From NCBI RefSeq assembly GCF_018982945.1, contig NZ_JABRXE010000011.1, forward strand, positions 22,930 to 86,929: 64,000 nucleotides of DNA, written 5' to 3'. How positions within the stretch are numbered: the first letter of the stretch is position 1; the number at the start of each line of letters is the position of its first letter. The translations under genes were made by a program, and so were the position numbers. The notes below the pieces were generated by a model. It searched no databases, was not told the origin of the DNA, and was given only the letters and a program-made list of their open reading frames with translations. Shown here piece by piece: positions 25,863 to 35,759 of the stretch. Origin of the DNA: Anaerostipes faecalis. GTDB taxonomy: Bacteria; Bacillota; Clostridia; Lachnospirales; Lachnospiraceae.

Positions 25863-26840
25863 TTATGTTGTTTCTCCCTCCAGTAATCTTACCGGTAAAT
25901 CAAGACAACTTTGGCTTTCTTTTCCTTCGATTAAATCAATCAGTTTTTCCACTGCAACCCGTGCAATTTCTTTTGTGGGCTGCTGTATGGTCGTTAATTC
26001 CGGAACAAATCCTACAACTTCTTTCGTTCCATCTACCCCGATTACCTTTAAATCTTCTGGTATTCGTATTCCTTTCTGCCTTGCAATATGCAGGACTATA
26101 ATAGCTAGAGAATCATCTCCGGCAAACACTCCATCAATTTCCGGATGGCCATTGAGCATATCATAGATTATTTTCTGCTTCTCCACATATTCTTTTACAA
26201 ATGGTACTTCCAGTATCAATGGTTCATAACCTGACTTTTTCATCTCATCGATATATGCCTGACTTCTTTGATTACCTGGCATTTTCAGTTTACTGTTACC
26301 ACGAATGCATAAAATATTACGGCACCCTTTTTCCAGCAAATGCCTTGTTGCCATCCGTCCCACTTCATAGTTATCACAGGATACGATTGGAACATTCTCA
26401 CCTAAAAACCTGTCTATACCTACAACCGGCATTTTCAATTTAGAATAATCTTCCACTACCATGTTATGAGTTCCCACGATCATCCCATCTACCTGATTTC
26501 TGCGCAGCATATCAATATATTTCTTTTCTGTTTTCAACTGATTCTTACTGTTGCATAAAAGCATTTTGTAATTCTGCTGTGAAAGAAAGTACTCTACCTG
26601 TTCCACAACCTCAGCATGGAAAGGGGCTGTTACTGTGGGTACAATGACTCCTACAAAATATGTTCGATTATTCAATAATGCTCTGGCTATTTCATTGGGA
26701 TAATAATTTATCTCCTCCATGGCTGCATATACTTTTTGTCTGGTCTCTTCACTGATATATCCTCGGTTGTTGAGAACCCGGGATACTGTCGTAGGTGAAA
26801 CCCCAGCCACTTTTGCCACATCTTTAATTCCAGGTTTCAT
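25863..26840 (-). CDS. LacI-family repressor of the fructoside PTS operon
   Basis: 325 residues: an N-terminal helix-turn-helix (IKDVAKVAGVSPTTVSRVLNN, residues 5-25) with the hinge helix YPNEIARAL, then a periplasmic-binding-protein-like sensor domain (FVGVIVP, VGIDRF, VDGMIVGT, GVDG). It sits just upstream of the divergent GH32-type gene, and its probable operators cover that gene's promoter. The gene starts 24 bp after the gamma-carbonic-anhydrase-like gene and may be co-transcribed with the glmM-thiN run, giving a basal supply of repressor. The inducer is likely a sugar or sugar phosphate from the PTS. Confidence 0.92.
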   Translation of the reverse strand: MKPGIKDVAKVAGVSPTTVSRVLNNRGYISEETRQKVYAAMEEINYYPNEIARALLNNRTYFVGVIVPTVTAPFHAEVVEQVEYFLSQQNYKMLLCNSKNQLKTEKKYIDMLRRNQVDGMIVGTHNMVVEDYSKLKMPVVGIDRFLGENVPIVSCDNYEVGRMATRHLLEKGCRNILCIRGNSKLKMPGNQRSQAYIDEMKKSGYEPLILEVPFVKEYVEKQKIIYDMLNGHPEIDGVFAGDDSLAIIVLHIARQKGIRIPEDLKVIGVDGTKEVVGFVPELTTIQQPTKEIARVAVEKLIDLIEGKESQSCLDLPVRLLEGETT

Positions 26841-26864
26841 TTTACACTTCCAATTCTATACTAT

Positions 26865-27371
26865 TTAAAGAATTCCATCTTCTCTTAACATTTTTCCTGC
26901 TTCTATATATTCCGGAACACTATCTGCAATATATTGCTTTTCTTCTTCCGTTAAAGGTCTTTTCACCTTTGCCGGACTTCCCATAACGAGCATTCCATCG
27001 GGAATTACAGTGTTCTGGGTAATAAGACTTCCTGCACCGATCAGACATCCTTTTCCGACTTTTGCACCGTTCATTATAATGGATCCCATTCCAATCAAAG
27101 TGCCGTCACCGATTTCACATCCGTGAATCACACAATTATGTCCAACAGTAACACCATCTCCGATTTTAACTCCAAATCCTTCATCCACATGAATCGTACA
27201 ATTTTCCTGAATGTTACTTTGTCGACCGATTTCTATGGTCTGAGGATCTTCTGCACGCATGACAGTATAAAACAAAACTGTTGTTTCATCTCCAATGGTG
27301 ATATCCCCAAGCAGTATTGTTTCCTTTGCTACGCTTGCAGTTTCTGAAATCTTTGCCTTTTTATAATTCAT
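26865..27371 (-). CDS. Gamma-carbonic-anhydrase-like hexapeptide protein
   Basis: 168 residues forming a left-handed beta-helix of hexapeptide repeats (INGEIGDGTLIGMG type) with the metal histidines seen in CTIHVD, VGHNCVIHGC. Members (YrdA/PaaY type) bind zinc or iron; some are carbonic anhydrases and others thioesterases, so activity here is open. Its ATG overlaps the stop of the membrane protein gene (TAATG). Confidence 0.85.
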   Translation of the reverse strand: MNYKKAKISETASVAKETILLGDITIGDETTVLFYTVMRAEDPQTIEIGRQSNIQENCTIHVDEGFGVKIGDGVTVGHNCVIHGCEIGDGTLIGMGSIIMNGAKVGKGCLIGAGSLITQNTVIPDGMLVMGSPAKVKRPLTEEEKQYIADSVPEYIEAGKMLREDGIL

Positions 27372-27871
27372 TACTTCCCATCTTTCTTATTTTTTTTATT
27401 ATTCTGAGAGTAATTCATTCTTCCTTCTTTCCAGCCATACTTATCTGTATTATCCCAATCCAGATTGTCACCGAAAATATAACGTGTCTCCCATAACAGG
27501 CTGGCTGTTGGAACAATAACCCAGAAAGTTCTGGAATTGCTGGTCATAAGGAAATCCAGGAAATTCACTCCCATAAAATGCAACACAAGTACAATGGCCC
27601 ATAAGATAATCAGCCAATATGTAATATTATATACCTGTGGCATATCTCTTCCCATTTCTTTACCAAAATAGAATCTTTCTAAACTTAAAATCACAGATGA
27701 AAAAACTGTCATCTGGATACAGATTTTATAAAAAACTGCACCATCCATATGCTTTCCAATAAACATTCCAAAGAATGCAATGATGAACATAACGATCAGA
27801 CATGCCCATAAAATCTTCTCCAGCTTACCTTTTACATTGATCTCCTGTTTGTTTTTTGCGTTACCTTTCAT
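27371..27871 (-). CDS. Four-helix membrane protein of unknown function
   Basis: 166 residues with a basic N-terminus and about four hydrophobic segments (near residues 20-40, 48-64, 82-104 and 112-128), then a charged C-terminus very rich in N and K. I do not recognise a named family. It is tightly coupled to thiN (9 bp) and to the gamma-carbonic-anhydrase-like gene (overlap). The final NNKKNKKDGK tail suggests the C-terminus stays in the cytoplasm. Confidence 0.8.
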   Translation of the reverse strand: MKGNAKNKQEINVKGKLEKILWACLIVMFIIAFFGMFIGKHMDGAVFYKICIQMTVFSSVILSLERFYFGKEMGRDMPQVYNITYWLIILWAIVLVLHFMGVNFLDFLMTSNSRTFWVIVPTASLLWETRYIFGDNLDWDNTDKYGWKEGRMNYSQNNKKNKKDGK

Positions 27872-27880
27872 AAATACACC

Positions 27881-28516
27881 TCAATCTTTGCTTTCAATTA
27901 GCAGTAATATTCCTTCCTTGTAGTAAATACTACCCTCATCCTTTTCCAGCTCATTGCTGATTCCCCAGGACTCATGAAATACAAGTGTATCATTATTTAG
28001 AGGATATTTAAACCCCTTTAATGTTACTCCTTTAGCTTCATATACGGGAATCAGTGAAATATATTTTCCAAACTGGCCCTCTCGCCGGATTTTCCGACCA
28101 TTTTTTACCACGGAAATTCGGTTGCATGGATCGACAATCTGAGCAAAAACTCCATGTCTGGCAGCAAAAACCAGTTGCCCCATGTTTCCCATAACATGAT
28201 CAAGTCTTGTTCCAGTGGCTCCAAGAATCAGAATCTCATCTGCCCCCATCTCAATTGCTTTCTGCATTGCCAAACCTGTATCGGTATCATCTTTTTCGCA
28301 TGGTACCAGTATTTTTTGTTCTGTAGAGAATTCGTCCATAACTGTTTTATCACAGCTGTCAAAATCTCCAAGAATCACATCAGGCTCAATGCCACATTGA
28401 CGGGCGTAAACCAGTCCTTTATCTGCCGTAATGATCTGATCCGGCTTCCATTGTTTTATATAAGAGCAGGCGAAAGCCAAATCTAGGCTTCCACCTGTCA
28501 AAATCAATATTTTCAT
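27881..28516 (-). CDS. thiN: Thiamine pyrophosphokinase
   Basis: About 211 residues. Converts thiamine to thiamine diphosphate with ATP. Family signatures are LTGGSLD, TADKGLVYA, GDFDSCD, the KDDTDTGLAMQ loop that contacts the nucleotide, and LGATGTRLDHVMGN. A C-terminal thiamine-binding beta domain follows with NDTLVFHESWGISNE. The start at 28516 forms TAATG with the rsgA stop; an ATG two codons earlier is also possible. No TPP riboswitch is visible in front. It is a standard member of this Firmicutes operon. Confidence 0.94.
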   Translation of the reverse strand: MKILILTGGSLDLAFACSYIKQWKPDQIITADKGLVYARQCGIEPDVILGDFDSCDKTVMDEFSTEQKILVPCEKDDTDTGLAMQKAIEMGADEILILGATGTRLDHVMGNMGQLVFAARHGVFAQIVDPCNRISVVKNGRKIRREGQFGKYISLIPVYEAKGVTLKGFKYPLNNDTLVFHESWGISNELEKDEGSIYYKEGILLLIESKD

Positions 28517-29391
28517 TACCATTTTCTCTTTTCTTTTAATTCTGTATAAATATTTACATAGTTGTCATAGCGAATCTGGCTTATTTTTCCTTCTTCCAAT
28601 GCCTTCTTCACACCGCAGTCAGGTTCGTGTGTGTGACTGCATCCCTGAAAACGGCATTGTCCCTCATAAGGAGTAAATTCCTGAAAATACTCTCTAATCT
28701 CATCTTCTTCAAAAGTATGGATAAACAGGGAACTAAATCCCGGTGTATCAAGTACAAATGTGTTTTCTTCAATACAAATCAGTTCAGAATGTCTTGTAGT
28801 ATGCTTCCCGCGTTTAATCTTTTCACTGACTGCTCCGGTCTCCATATTTGCCTCCGGCTGCAGAAGATTCATCAGTGATGACTTGCCTACTCCGGAAGGA
28901 CCGGCCAGTACTGTCGTCTTTCCTCGGATCAGATTTCGAATTTCTTCGATTCCTTCTTCTTTTCTGACACTGATAAACATAACCTTATGTCCGCAGTTTT
29001 CATATGTCTGATCCAGCAACGCCAGTTCTTTTTCTTTTGCAAGATCCATTTTATTGAAACAGACAATAACCGGAATCTGCTGCTTTTCCATCATCATAAG
29101 AAAACGGTCCAGCAGATTATAATTAGGCTTTGGATTTCTGGCAGCAAATACTACCAGTGCCTGATCTACATTTGCAACAGCAGGACGGATCAGCTCATTG
29201 GTACGTGGCAGAATCTCTGTAATATTTCCTTCCAGATCAGTTTCATCTAAAATATCAATATCCACATTATCTCCTACCAGCGGCTTGATCTTCTTGTTAC
29301 GGAAAATGCCTTTTGCCTTACATTGATAAATTTTATCTCCTGTTTGTACGTAGTAAAAACCTGCTATTCCTTTAATGATCTTTCCCTGCAT
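28516..29391 (-). CDS. rsgA: Ribosome small-subunit maturation GTPase RsgA
   Basis: 291 residues, normal for RsgA/YloQ. The order is an OB-fold N-terminus, a circularly permuted GTPase domain (NKMD before GPSGVGKSSL and DTPGFSS), and a C-terminal zinc finger (CRFQGCSHTHEPDC). It checks late 30S assembly and acts in the cytoplasm on ribosomes. It follows the Ser/Thr kinase gene by 18 bp, the usual order in Firmicutes, where the kinase can phosphorylate it. Confidence 0.97.
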   Translation of the reverse strand: MQGKIIKGIAGFYYVQTGDKIYQCKAKGIFRNKKIKPLVGDNVDIDILDETDLEGNITEILPRTNELIRPAVANVDQALVVFAARNPKPNYNLLDRFLMMMEKQQIPVIVCFNKMDLAKEKELALLDQTYENCGHKVMFISVRKEEGIEEIRNLIRGKTTVLAGPSGVGKSSLMNLLQPEANMETGAVSEKIKRGKHTTRHSELICIEENTFVLDTPGFSSLFIHTFEEDEIREYFQEFTPYEGQCRFQGCSHTHEPDCGVKKALEEGKISQIRYDNYVNIYTELKEKRKW

Positions 29392-29409
29392 GAATATCTT
29401 ACACTCCTG

Positions 29410-31206
29410 CTATTCTTCTGTATCCTGCATTTCTTCTGTCTCAGTGGTTTGTGGACGTTCTCCAAGGCTGATTACGATTCCAACAGCTGTTCCTTTGGAA
29501 ACCTTTCTTCCTTTTGTAATTGACTGACGGATAACCTGTCCTTTTTCAACCTCACTGTTATATTCTTTTGAAACACTTCCAAGCTTCAATCCCATTCTTT
29601 GAAGCTGCTGTTTTGCTTCTGACTGGGTATAATATCTCAGATCAGGCACCTGAACCTGATTGCTTCCTTTGCTTACAACAATAGTAACTGTAGAAGATTT
29701 GGAAAGTTTCACCCCTCCTGAAGGAGACTGTGATATTACATAACCTTCTGATACAGTAGAACTATATTCAGATTCCACAAGAACATTAAACCCGAGATTT
29801 TTCAATGTCTTTGTTGCCGTTGACTGAGTTTCTCCCGTCACATCAGGAACTGAAGCTTTATTCTCTCCTGAACTTACAGTGAGAATAATGACTCTCCCTT
29901 TTTCAACCTCCGTATCTCCTTCAATACTCTGGCTGATAACCTGTCCTGCCTCATACCGGCTGGACTGTTCCTCTTTTGTTGTAATCTTGAGATTATCTCC
30001 GATTTCTTCTTCTGCCCGGGATAAAGACATTCCTACAACATTCGGCACTGTATATTTTTCACTTTCTGTTTTCTCTGCAGTAGTTGTCACTTCCAAAGTA
30101 GCAGAGCTGGGTTCGTCTCCGGATTTAAACACACCGGAACTTTTGATAACAAATACAATAATAGAAACCAGGATAATTGCACCTACAACAGCTGCCAGTA
30201 CAATGACCAGTTTCTCCAGCTTGGAATTCATTCCCTCATCTTCGTCATCATCCGGATCTAAATATGCATTTTCATCATCTGCTGCTGTATGATTCTCTAT
30301 CTGGTTTTTCAATTCATCCTGATCCATCATAATCGTTGGAGAATCATCAATCATCGGAACAACACCAACGTAGTCTCCAGAAGTATCTTCAAAGACCAGT
30401 TTCAGATCCTGAATCAGTTCCTCTGCAGTCTGATAACGTTCTTCCGGCTTCTTCATGGTACATTTTAAAATGATCTTCTCCAGGCTGTTTGGAATATTTT
30501 CTATCAGCTCACTTGGAGGAGTAATCTCATTCTGAAGGTGCATTAGTGCAATGGTTACTCCATTTTCATGATCAAACGGCACCTGCCCGGTTACCATTTC
30601 ATACATGGTAATCCCCAGAGAGTAAATATCACTTTTCTCATCGCAAAAACGTCCTTTTGCCTGCTCTGGCGAAATATAATGAACAGATCCAATGGCGGTT
30701 GCTGTGGACGTAACAGTATTACTGTTTGCAGCTTTTGCAATTCCAAAATCCGTTACTTTAATATTTCCAGTCTCAGAAATCAAAATATTCTGTGGTTTAA
30801 TATCACGATGAATTATATGATTTTTATGAGCATGGGCAATAGCCGATGCAATCTGAATAGAAATATCAACCGTTTCTTTGGCTGATAAATATCCCTTTCT
30901 GCGAATGTATTCTTTTAATGTAATACCTTCTGCCAGTTCCATTACTATATAATTAATTCCATCTTCTGCTCCTACATCATAGATATTGACTATATTAGGA
31001 TGTATCAGACTTGCAATAGCCTGAGCTTCAGTCTGGAATTTCTTTATAAATTTCTCGTCGTCAACATATTCTTTTTTCAGTACTTTTACTGCTACTTTTC
31101 TATTTAATTTATGGTCTTTTGCCATATAGACATCTGCCATTCCACCGACACCAATCCTTTTGAGGATTTCATAACGGCCGCCTAGCATTGCACCTATATC
31201 CAACAT
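29410..31206 (-). CDS. prkC: PASTA-domain Ser/Thr protein kinase
   Basis: 598 residues. The cytoplasmic kinase domain (about 10-270) has GVGGMADVY, the lysine in VAVKVLK, HRDIKPQN and DFGIAK with an activation loop rich in T and S. A membrane helix lies near residues 335-360, and three extracellular PASTA repeats (about 390-590; each begins VPNV, VPDV, VPDL) bind peptidoglycan fragments. It senses wall status and adjusts growth, division and dormancy exit. The acidic linker before the helix and the C-terminal TETEEMQDTEE tail are unremarkable. The partner phosphatase is encoded 11 bp upstream. Confidence 0.97.
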   Translation of the reverse strand: MLDIGAMLGGRYEILKRIGVGGMADVYMAKDHKLNRKVAVKVLKKEYVDDEKFIKKFQTEAQAIASLIHPNIVNIYDVGAEDGINYIVMELAEGITLKEYIRRKGYLSAKETVDISIQIASAIAHAHKNHIIHRDIKPQNILISETGNIKVTDFGIAKAANSNTVTSTATAIGSVHYISPEQAKGRFCDEKSDIYSLGITMYEMVTGQVPFDHENGVTIALMHLQNEITPPSELIENIPNSLEKIILKCTMKKPEERYQTAEELIQDLKLVFEDTSGDYVGVVPMIDDSPTIMMDQDELKNQIENHTAADDENAYLDPDDDEDEGMNSKLEKLVIVLAAVVGAIILVSIIVFVIKSSGVFKSGDEPSSATLEVTTTAEKTESEKYTVPNVVGMSLSRAEEEIGDNLKITTKEEQSSRYEAGQVISQSIEGDTEVEKGRVIILTVSSGENKASVPDVTGETQSTATKTLKNLGFNVLVESEYSSTVSEGYVISQSPSGGVKLSKSSTVTIVVSKGSNQVQVPDLRYYTQSEAKQQLQRMGLKLGSVSKEYNSEVEKGQVIRQSITKGRKVSKGTAVGIVISLGERPQTTETEEMQDTEE

Positions 31207-31217
31207 CTGTTTTCACC

Positions 31218-31937
31218 TCATTTCTTCAAATCAACGATCACCAGTGAAATGTTGTCCTTGCCGCCATATTCATTGGCTCGTCCCACCATCTGGCTGACTT
31301 TGTTTTCCAACTGGCTGTGATCTAACAGAAGTTCTCTAATTTCATCATCATCTAACATATTGGTCAATCCATCACTGCATAACAGCAAATAGCCCTCCTT
31401 GGCTTCAAACTGAAAAAAGTCAGGTTCAGCTGATGCTGCTCCGACAGCTCTGGTAATTAAATTCTTTTTCGGATGAAGCCTGCTCTGATCTCTCCTGATG
31501 GCACCGGCTTGAACCAGTTCCTCCACATAAGAATGATCTACGGTAATCTGACACAGATCTCTGGCTCCATAATATAATCTGCTGTCACCGATATTCATAA
31601 CTGTTACAGCGGAACCGGAAACTGTTGCTGCTACAATGGTCGTACCCATTCCTGCATAAGCTTCATCTTCCCTGCATTTTTTTAAAATTTCTTCATTAAC
31701 TTTTGAAACTGACATCTTCATGACTTCTATTGGATCTTTTTCTTCGGATTGTTCAATTTCCTCAACAAAACGGCGCACCGTATATGAAGACGCATATCCT
31801 CCAGCCTGGTGTCCCCCCATACCATCAGCGACAATATAAAGATTATTCAGTTTTCCCACTGGCTGGTCACTAAAGAAAATCTTATCCTGATTTTCTGATC
31901 TGACTTTTCCAATATGTGAAGCTCCTACGGATCGCAT
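31218..31937 (-). CDS. prpC: PP2C-family protein phosphatase
   Basis: 239 residues with all PP2C metal motifs: VRSENQDKI, VADGMGGHQAG, TTIVAATV, NIGDSRLY, LLLCSDGLTN and GGKDNISLVIVD. It removes phosphate from serine/threonine residues of the PASTA kinase and its substrates. It is 12 bp after rlmN and coupled to prkC. Confidence 0.96.
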   Translation of the reverse strand: MRSVGASHIGKVRSENQDKIFFSDQPVGKLNNLYIVADGMGGHQAGGYASSYTVRRFVEEIEQSEEKDPIEVMKMSVSKVNEEILKKCREDEAYAGMGTTIVAATVSGSAVTVMNIGDSRLYYGARDLCQITVDHSYVEELVQAGAIRRDQSRLHPKKNLITRAVGAASAEPDFFQFEAKEGYLLLCSDGLTNMLDDDEIRELLLDHSQLENKVSQMVGRANEYGGKDNISLVIVDLKK

Positions 31938-31949
31938 ATTCGTTCTCCT

Positions 31950-32981
31950 TTACATTTCTGATTGCAGTTTCTTTCTTCTAAGCTGTCCACAGGCGGCATT
32001 GATATCTGCGCCCATTTCTCTTCTTATGGTAACATTTACACGATTTTTTTCAAGTATCTTTTTAAAGTGCTTAACAGATTCTGGTAAAGATTGTTTAAAA
32101 TCTCTTTCTTTAATAGGATTTACCGGTATCAGATTCACATGACACGGAAAGCCTTTTAAACGCCTGCATAACTCCTGCGCATGCTCCGGCTGGTCATTGA
32201 CTCCTGCTACCAGGCTATATTCAAAGGTCATTCGACGATTTGTCTCTTGAAAATAGTATTTACAAGCATCAAAAAGCTCATCCATTGAATATTTTCTGGC
32301 AATAGGCATCAGTTCCTGACGCATCAGATCATTTGGTGAATGGAGAGAAATCGCCAGCGTGATCTGTAAATGCTTCTGGGCAAGTTCTCTTATTTTAGGG
32401 ACAATTCCACAGGTTGAGATTGTAAGATTTCTCTGACTGATATTCAATCCATTTTCTGAAGTAATTAACTCCAGAAAACGAAGTACATTTTCAAAATTAT
32501 CCATAGGCTCCCCTGTGCCCATCATAACAACATTGGATACCCGCTCCCCTGTATCCTTCTGAATAAAATAAATCTGACTTAACATTTCAGATGGTTCCAG
32601 ATTACGGTCCAGTCCTCCAAGGGTAGATGCACAAAACCGGCATCCCATTCTACAACCCGCCTGTGATGAAATACAGACAGAATTACCGTGCTTATATTTC
32701 ATCAATACACTTTCTATAATATTTCCATCATGAAGTTCAAACAGATATTTTCTTGTTCCATCCAGCTTTGAAACATAACAATCTACCATTTTTACACCGT
32801 AGATCTCAGCGTTTTCTTCTATTTTTTCCTTAAGTTTTTTGGGAATATTATTCATCTCATCTAAAGAAAATGCCAATCGTTTATGCATCCAGTCATACAA
32901 CTGTTTCCCACGAAATTTCTTTTCTCCGATTGATTCCACAAAAGCTTCCAGCTGAGGAAGCGTCATTGATTTTAAATCCAT
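31950..32981 (-). CDS. rlmN: 23S rRNA/tRNA adenine-C2 methyltransferase RlmN
   Basis: 343-residue radical SAM enzyme that methylates A2503 of 23S rRNA and A37 of some tRNAs. The iron-sulfur site is CRMGCRFC (CX3CX2C), SQAGCR precedes it, GTGEPMDN follows, and the C-terminal catalytic cysteine sits in INAACGQLR. Spaced one base from rsmB. Confidence 0.97.
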   Translation of the reverse strand: MDLKSMTLPQLEAFVESIGEKKFRGKQLYDWMHKRLAFSLDEMNNIPKKLKEKIEENAEIYGVKMVDCYVSKLDGTRKYLFELHDGNIIESVLMKYKHGNSVCISSQAGCRMGCRFCASTLGGLDRNLEPSEMLSQIYFIQKDTGERVSNVVMMGTGEPMDNFENVLRFLELITSENGLNISQRNLTISTCGIVPKIRELAQKHLQITLAISLHSPNDLMRQELMPIARKYSMDELFDACKYYFQETNRRMTFEYSLVAGVNDQPEHAQELCRRLKGFPCHVNLIPVNPIKERDFKQSLPESVKHFKKILEKNRVNVTIRREMGADINAACGQLRRKKLQSEM

Positions 32982-32982
32982 C

Positions 32983-34326
32983 CTATTGTCTCCTTAGTTT
33001 TCCAATAAAAAATCCATCACAAGGATGAACTCCCGGAAGCAGCTGAATATATCCCTTTCGGGCAGTTTCCATTTTTATCACATCTGGCAGATTTTCCATA
33101 AAATCTACTGGAGTAAACCCTGAAATTTCCCTGATCCAATGGAAATTTTCTTCATTCTCTGCCGGATTTATGGTACATGTACTATAAATCAATGTGCCGC
33201 CCGGTTTTACATATTTAACAGCATTGGTCAAAATCTCTCTTTGAAGATTGACCAGTGAATCTAAACTATCCTTTGAAATATTATACTTAATATCATTCTT
33301 TTTTGCCATGATACCAAGACCTGAACATGGAAGATCTGCTATCACCACATCTGCTTTCCCAATCATCTCTTCATCCAGATTTCTTGCATCAAAAACCTCT
33401 GCACAAATATTGGAAAGTTCTGTTCTCTCAATATTTTCCTCGATCAGATCTGTCTTATACTCTGTCAGATCTCTGGCAATTACTTTTCCTGTTCCTTCCA
33501 TCTGGTCAGCAGTATATAAAGCTTTCCCCCCTGGTGCACTGCATACATCCAGTACCAGCTGTCCTTTTTCTACTTCTGCCAGAGAGGCCGCCAGCATAGA
33601 GCTTTCATCCTGAACGATACATTTTCCGTCTCGAAAGGCATCCAGACAATATAAAAAATCATAATCAGAAATTCTAATAGCATTTTTTACTATAATACCA
33701 TCTTCTACAGTGACACCTTCTTCTGCCAGTTCCTTTTTTAAGGCATCCTTTGTTCCTCTGGAAATCAGGCAGCAAAGGGATGTGCTCCTTTCTTCTAAAT
33801 AAGAAGCTGCTATTTTCTCTACTGTTTCAAAATCATATGTCTCAAGAAAGAATTCAATAATCCACTGCGGCATAGAATATATAACAGACAAAAACAGCAC
33901 CGGATCCTTTTCACAGGATGGCCATTTGATTTCTTTCTGTTTTCTGCTGATATTTCTCAATACACCATTTACAAAACCGGATAATCTTGCAAAACCTCTT
34001 TTTTTTGCCAGTTTTACTGATTCATTACATGCAGCTGAATCTGGAATCTGGTCCATATAAAGGATCTGGTAGGTTCCCATTCGAAGCAATGCACGAATCA
34101 GCGGTTTACACTTGCGAACCGGAGTTTTTGAAAACTGATTGATCACATAATCAATGGTCAGCTGGCGCTCCAGCGTTCCTTCTGTTAATCTGGTAAAAAA
34201 TGCCCTGTCTCTTTTTGGTGAAAACTGATATTTCTCCAGCACATTTCCAATGGCAATATGGGATAGTTCTTCCTTCTTGTCAACTTTTATTAATACATCA
34301 AGGGCACATTCTCTTGGATTATCCAT
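32983..34326 (-). CDS. rsmB: 16S rRNA m5C967 methyltransferase RsmB
   Basis: 447 residues: an N-terminal NusB-like RNA-binding domain (about 1-140) and a SAM-dependent domain with DVCSAPGGKALY, the releasing cysteine in DLPCSGLG and the nucleophilic cysteine in YSTCTI. It methylates cytosine 967 of 16S rRNA. One base separates it from fmt and from rlmN. Confidence 0.96.
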   Translation of the reverse strand: MDNPRECALDVLIKVDKKEELSHIAIGNVLEKYQFSPKRDRAFFTRLTEGTLERQLTIDYVINQFSKTPVRKCKPLIRALLRMGTYQILYMDQIPDSAACNESVKLAKKRGFARLSGFVNGVLRNISRKQKEIKWPSCEKDPVLFLSVIYSMPQWIIEFFLETYDFETVEKIAASYLEERSTSLCCLISRGTKDALKKELAEEGVTVEDGIIVKNAIRISDYDFLYCLDAFRDGKCIVQDESSMLAASLAEVEKGQLVLDVCSAPGGKALYTADQMEGTGKVIARDLTEYKTDLIEENIERTELSNICAEVFDARNLDEEMIGKADVVIADLPCSGLGIMAKKNDIKYNISKDSLDSLVNLQREILTNAVKYVKPGGTLIYSTCTINPAENEENFHWIREISGFTPVDFMENLPDVIKMETARKGYIQLLPGVHPCDGFFIGKLRRQ

Positions 34327-34327
34327 C

Positions 34328-35257
34328 TTACTCTCCTAGCTTTGTTCCTGTTTCCACATGATATCCAAGGAGAAATGCTGAGACTTTCATACGTTTCTTT
34401 CCTGCCAGCTGTATTTCTTTTAATGCCAGCGCACCTTCTCCCGTTGCTGCAACAATGGCTTCCTTTGTCACATCTACAATAGTTCCCGGCTCTGCATCTC
34501 CATCATATGGGGTTACATCTGCATCCCACAACTTCATTGTCTTTCCATCCATGGATGTATAAGCACTTGGCCATGGATTCAGTCCACGAATCAATCGTTC
34601 AATTTCTACTGCAGATTTGGAAAAATCCACCTGTCCCATATCTTTTGTAAGCATTTTTGCATAACAGCTAAGACTGTCATCCTGTTTTGTGCGGACAGCC
34701 GTTCCATTTTCCAGTTTTTCTAATGTTTCCAGCAAAAGATCTGCTCCCATGACCATTAATTTGTCATGAAGAGATCCTGCTGTTTCCTTTGGATCCAGAG
34801 TAAGTTCCACTTTATCGATCATATCTCCTGTATCCAGACCCTTTTCCATATACATTGTAGTAATCCCTGTTTTTTCTTCTCCATCCAGTACGGACCACTG
34901 AATCGGTGCCGCTCCGCGATATTTCGGAAGAAGGGAACCATGAACATTAATACATCCATACTTTGGAATATTCAGGATACTTTCCGGCAGTATCTGTCCG
35001 TAAGCAACAACCACGATAACATCCGGATTCAGATCTCTTAAAACAGAAACAAATTCCTCTTCTCTGGTCTTTACAGGCTGATATACCGGAAGATCATATT
35101 CCACAGCTTTTTCTTTTACCGGTGGAAACTGGACTTTTTTCCCTCTTCCACGCTGCTTGTCCGGCTGTGTTACAACACCGATCACCTGATGATGATCAAT
35201 CAATGCCTGCAGTGTTGGTACTGCAAACTCCGGAGTTCCCATAAATACGACTTTCAT
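34328..35257 (-). CDS. fmt: Methionyl-tRNA formyltransferase
   Basis: 309 residues, expected length. Transfers a formyl group from 10-formyltetrahydrofolate to initiator Met-tRNA. The formyltransferase domain shows FMGTPEFAVP, the catalytic NVHGSLLPKYRGAAPIQ (Asn-His) and the aspartate in YMEKGLDTGDM; a C-terminal OB-fold domain follows. Coupled to def by one base, so formylation and deformylation are made together. Confidence 0.97.
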   Translation of the reverse strand: MKVVFMGTPEFAVPTLQALIDHHQVIGVVTQPDKQRGRGKKVQFPPVKEKAVEYDLPVYQPVKTREEEFVSVLRDLNPDVIVVVAYGQILPESILNIPKYGCINVHGSLLPKYRGAAPIQWSVLDGEEKTGITTMYMEKGLDTGDMIDKVELTLDPKETAGSLHDKLMVMGADLLLETLEKLENGTAVRTKQDDSLSCYAKMLTKDMGQVDFSKSAVEIERLIRGLNPWPSAYTSMDGKTMKLWDADVTPYDGDAEPGTIVDVTKEAIVAATGEGALALKEIQLAGKKRMKVSAFLLGYHVETGTKLGE

Positions 35258-35258
35258 A

Positions 35259-35738
35259 TTATTCTCCTTCTTCGTAAACTACATCTTTTACAGGCTCTTC
35301 TGCCACATCAGGATATAACACCCCATCCAGATGATCCAGCTCATGACAAATTGCTCTTGCCAGAAGTCCTTCTCCTTCGATAGTAATTTGTTCCATATTT
35401 TCATCATAGGCACGGCAGATAACATGATTTGGACGTTTTACCACTGCTGTTTTTCCAGGGAGACTTAAACATCCTTCTTCACCAATCTGTTCTCCGTCTC
35501 TATGAATAATCTCCGGATTCACAAGAACGAATTTTTCTCCTTCTTCATAAGTATCGATCACTACGATTCTTTTTAAAATACCTACCTGAGGTGCTGCAAG
35601 GCCTACACCCATTGCCTCATACATAGTATCAAACATATCTTCCACCAGTGTTTTTAATCTTGGTGTCATTTCTTTTACTTCCTTTGATGTTTTTCTAAGT
35701 ACATCGTCTCCCATAATACGAATCTGTCTTATCGCCAT
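35259..35738 (-). CDS. def: Peptide deformylase
   Basis: 159 residues with the three metal motifs: GVGLAAPQVG, EEGCLSLPG (Cys ligand) and ICHELDHLDG (two His ligands and catalytic Glu). Removes the N-formyl group from nascent proteins. The motif II form EGCLS is that of type I enzymes. Confidence 0.97.
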   Translation of the reverse strand: MAIRQIRIMGDDVLRKTSKEVKEMTPRLKTLVEDMFDTMYEAMGVGLAAPQVGILKRIVVIDTYEEGEKFVLVNPEIIHRDGEQIGEEGCLSLPGKTAVVKRPNHVICRAYDENMEQITIEGEGLLARAICHELDHLDGVLYPDVAEEPVKDVVYEEGE

Positions 35739-35759
35739 TTTTTATCTCCTTTGTCTTCT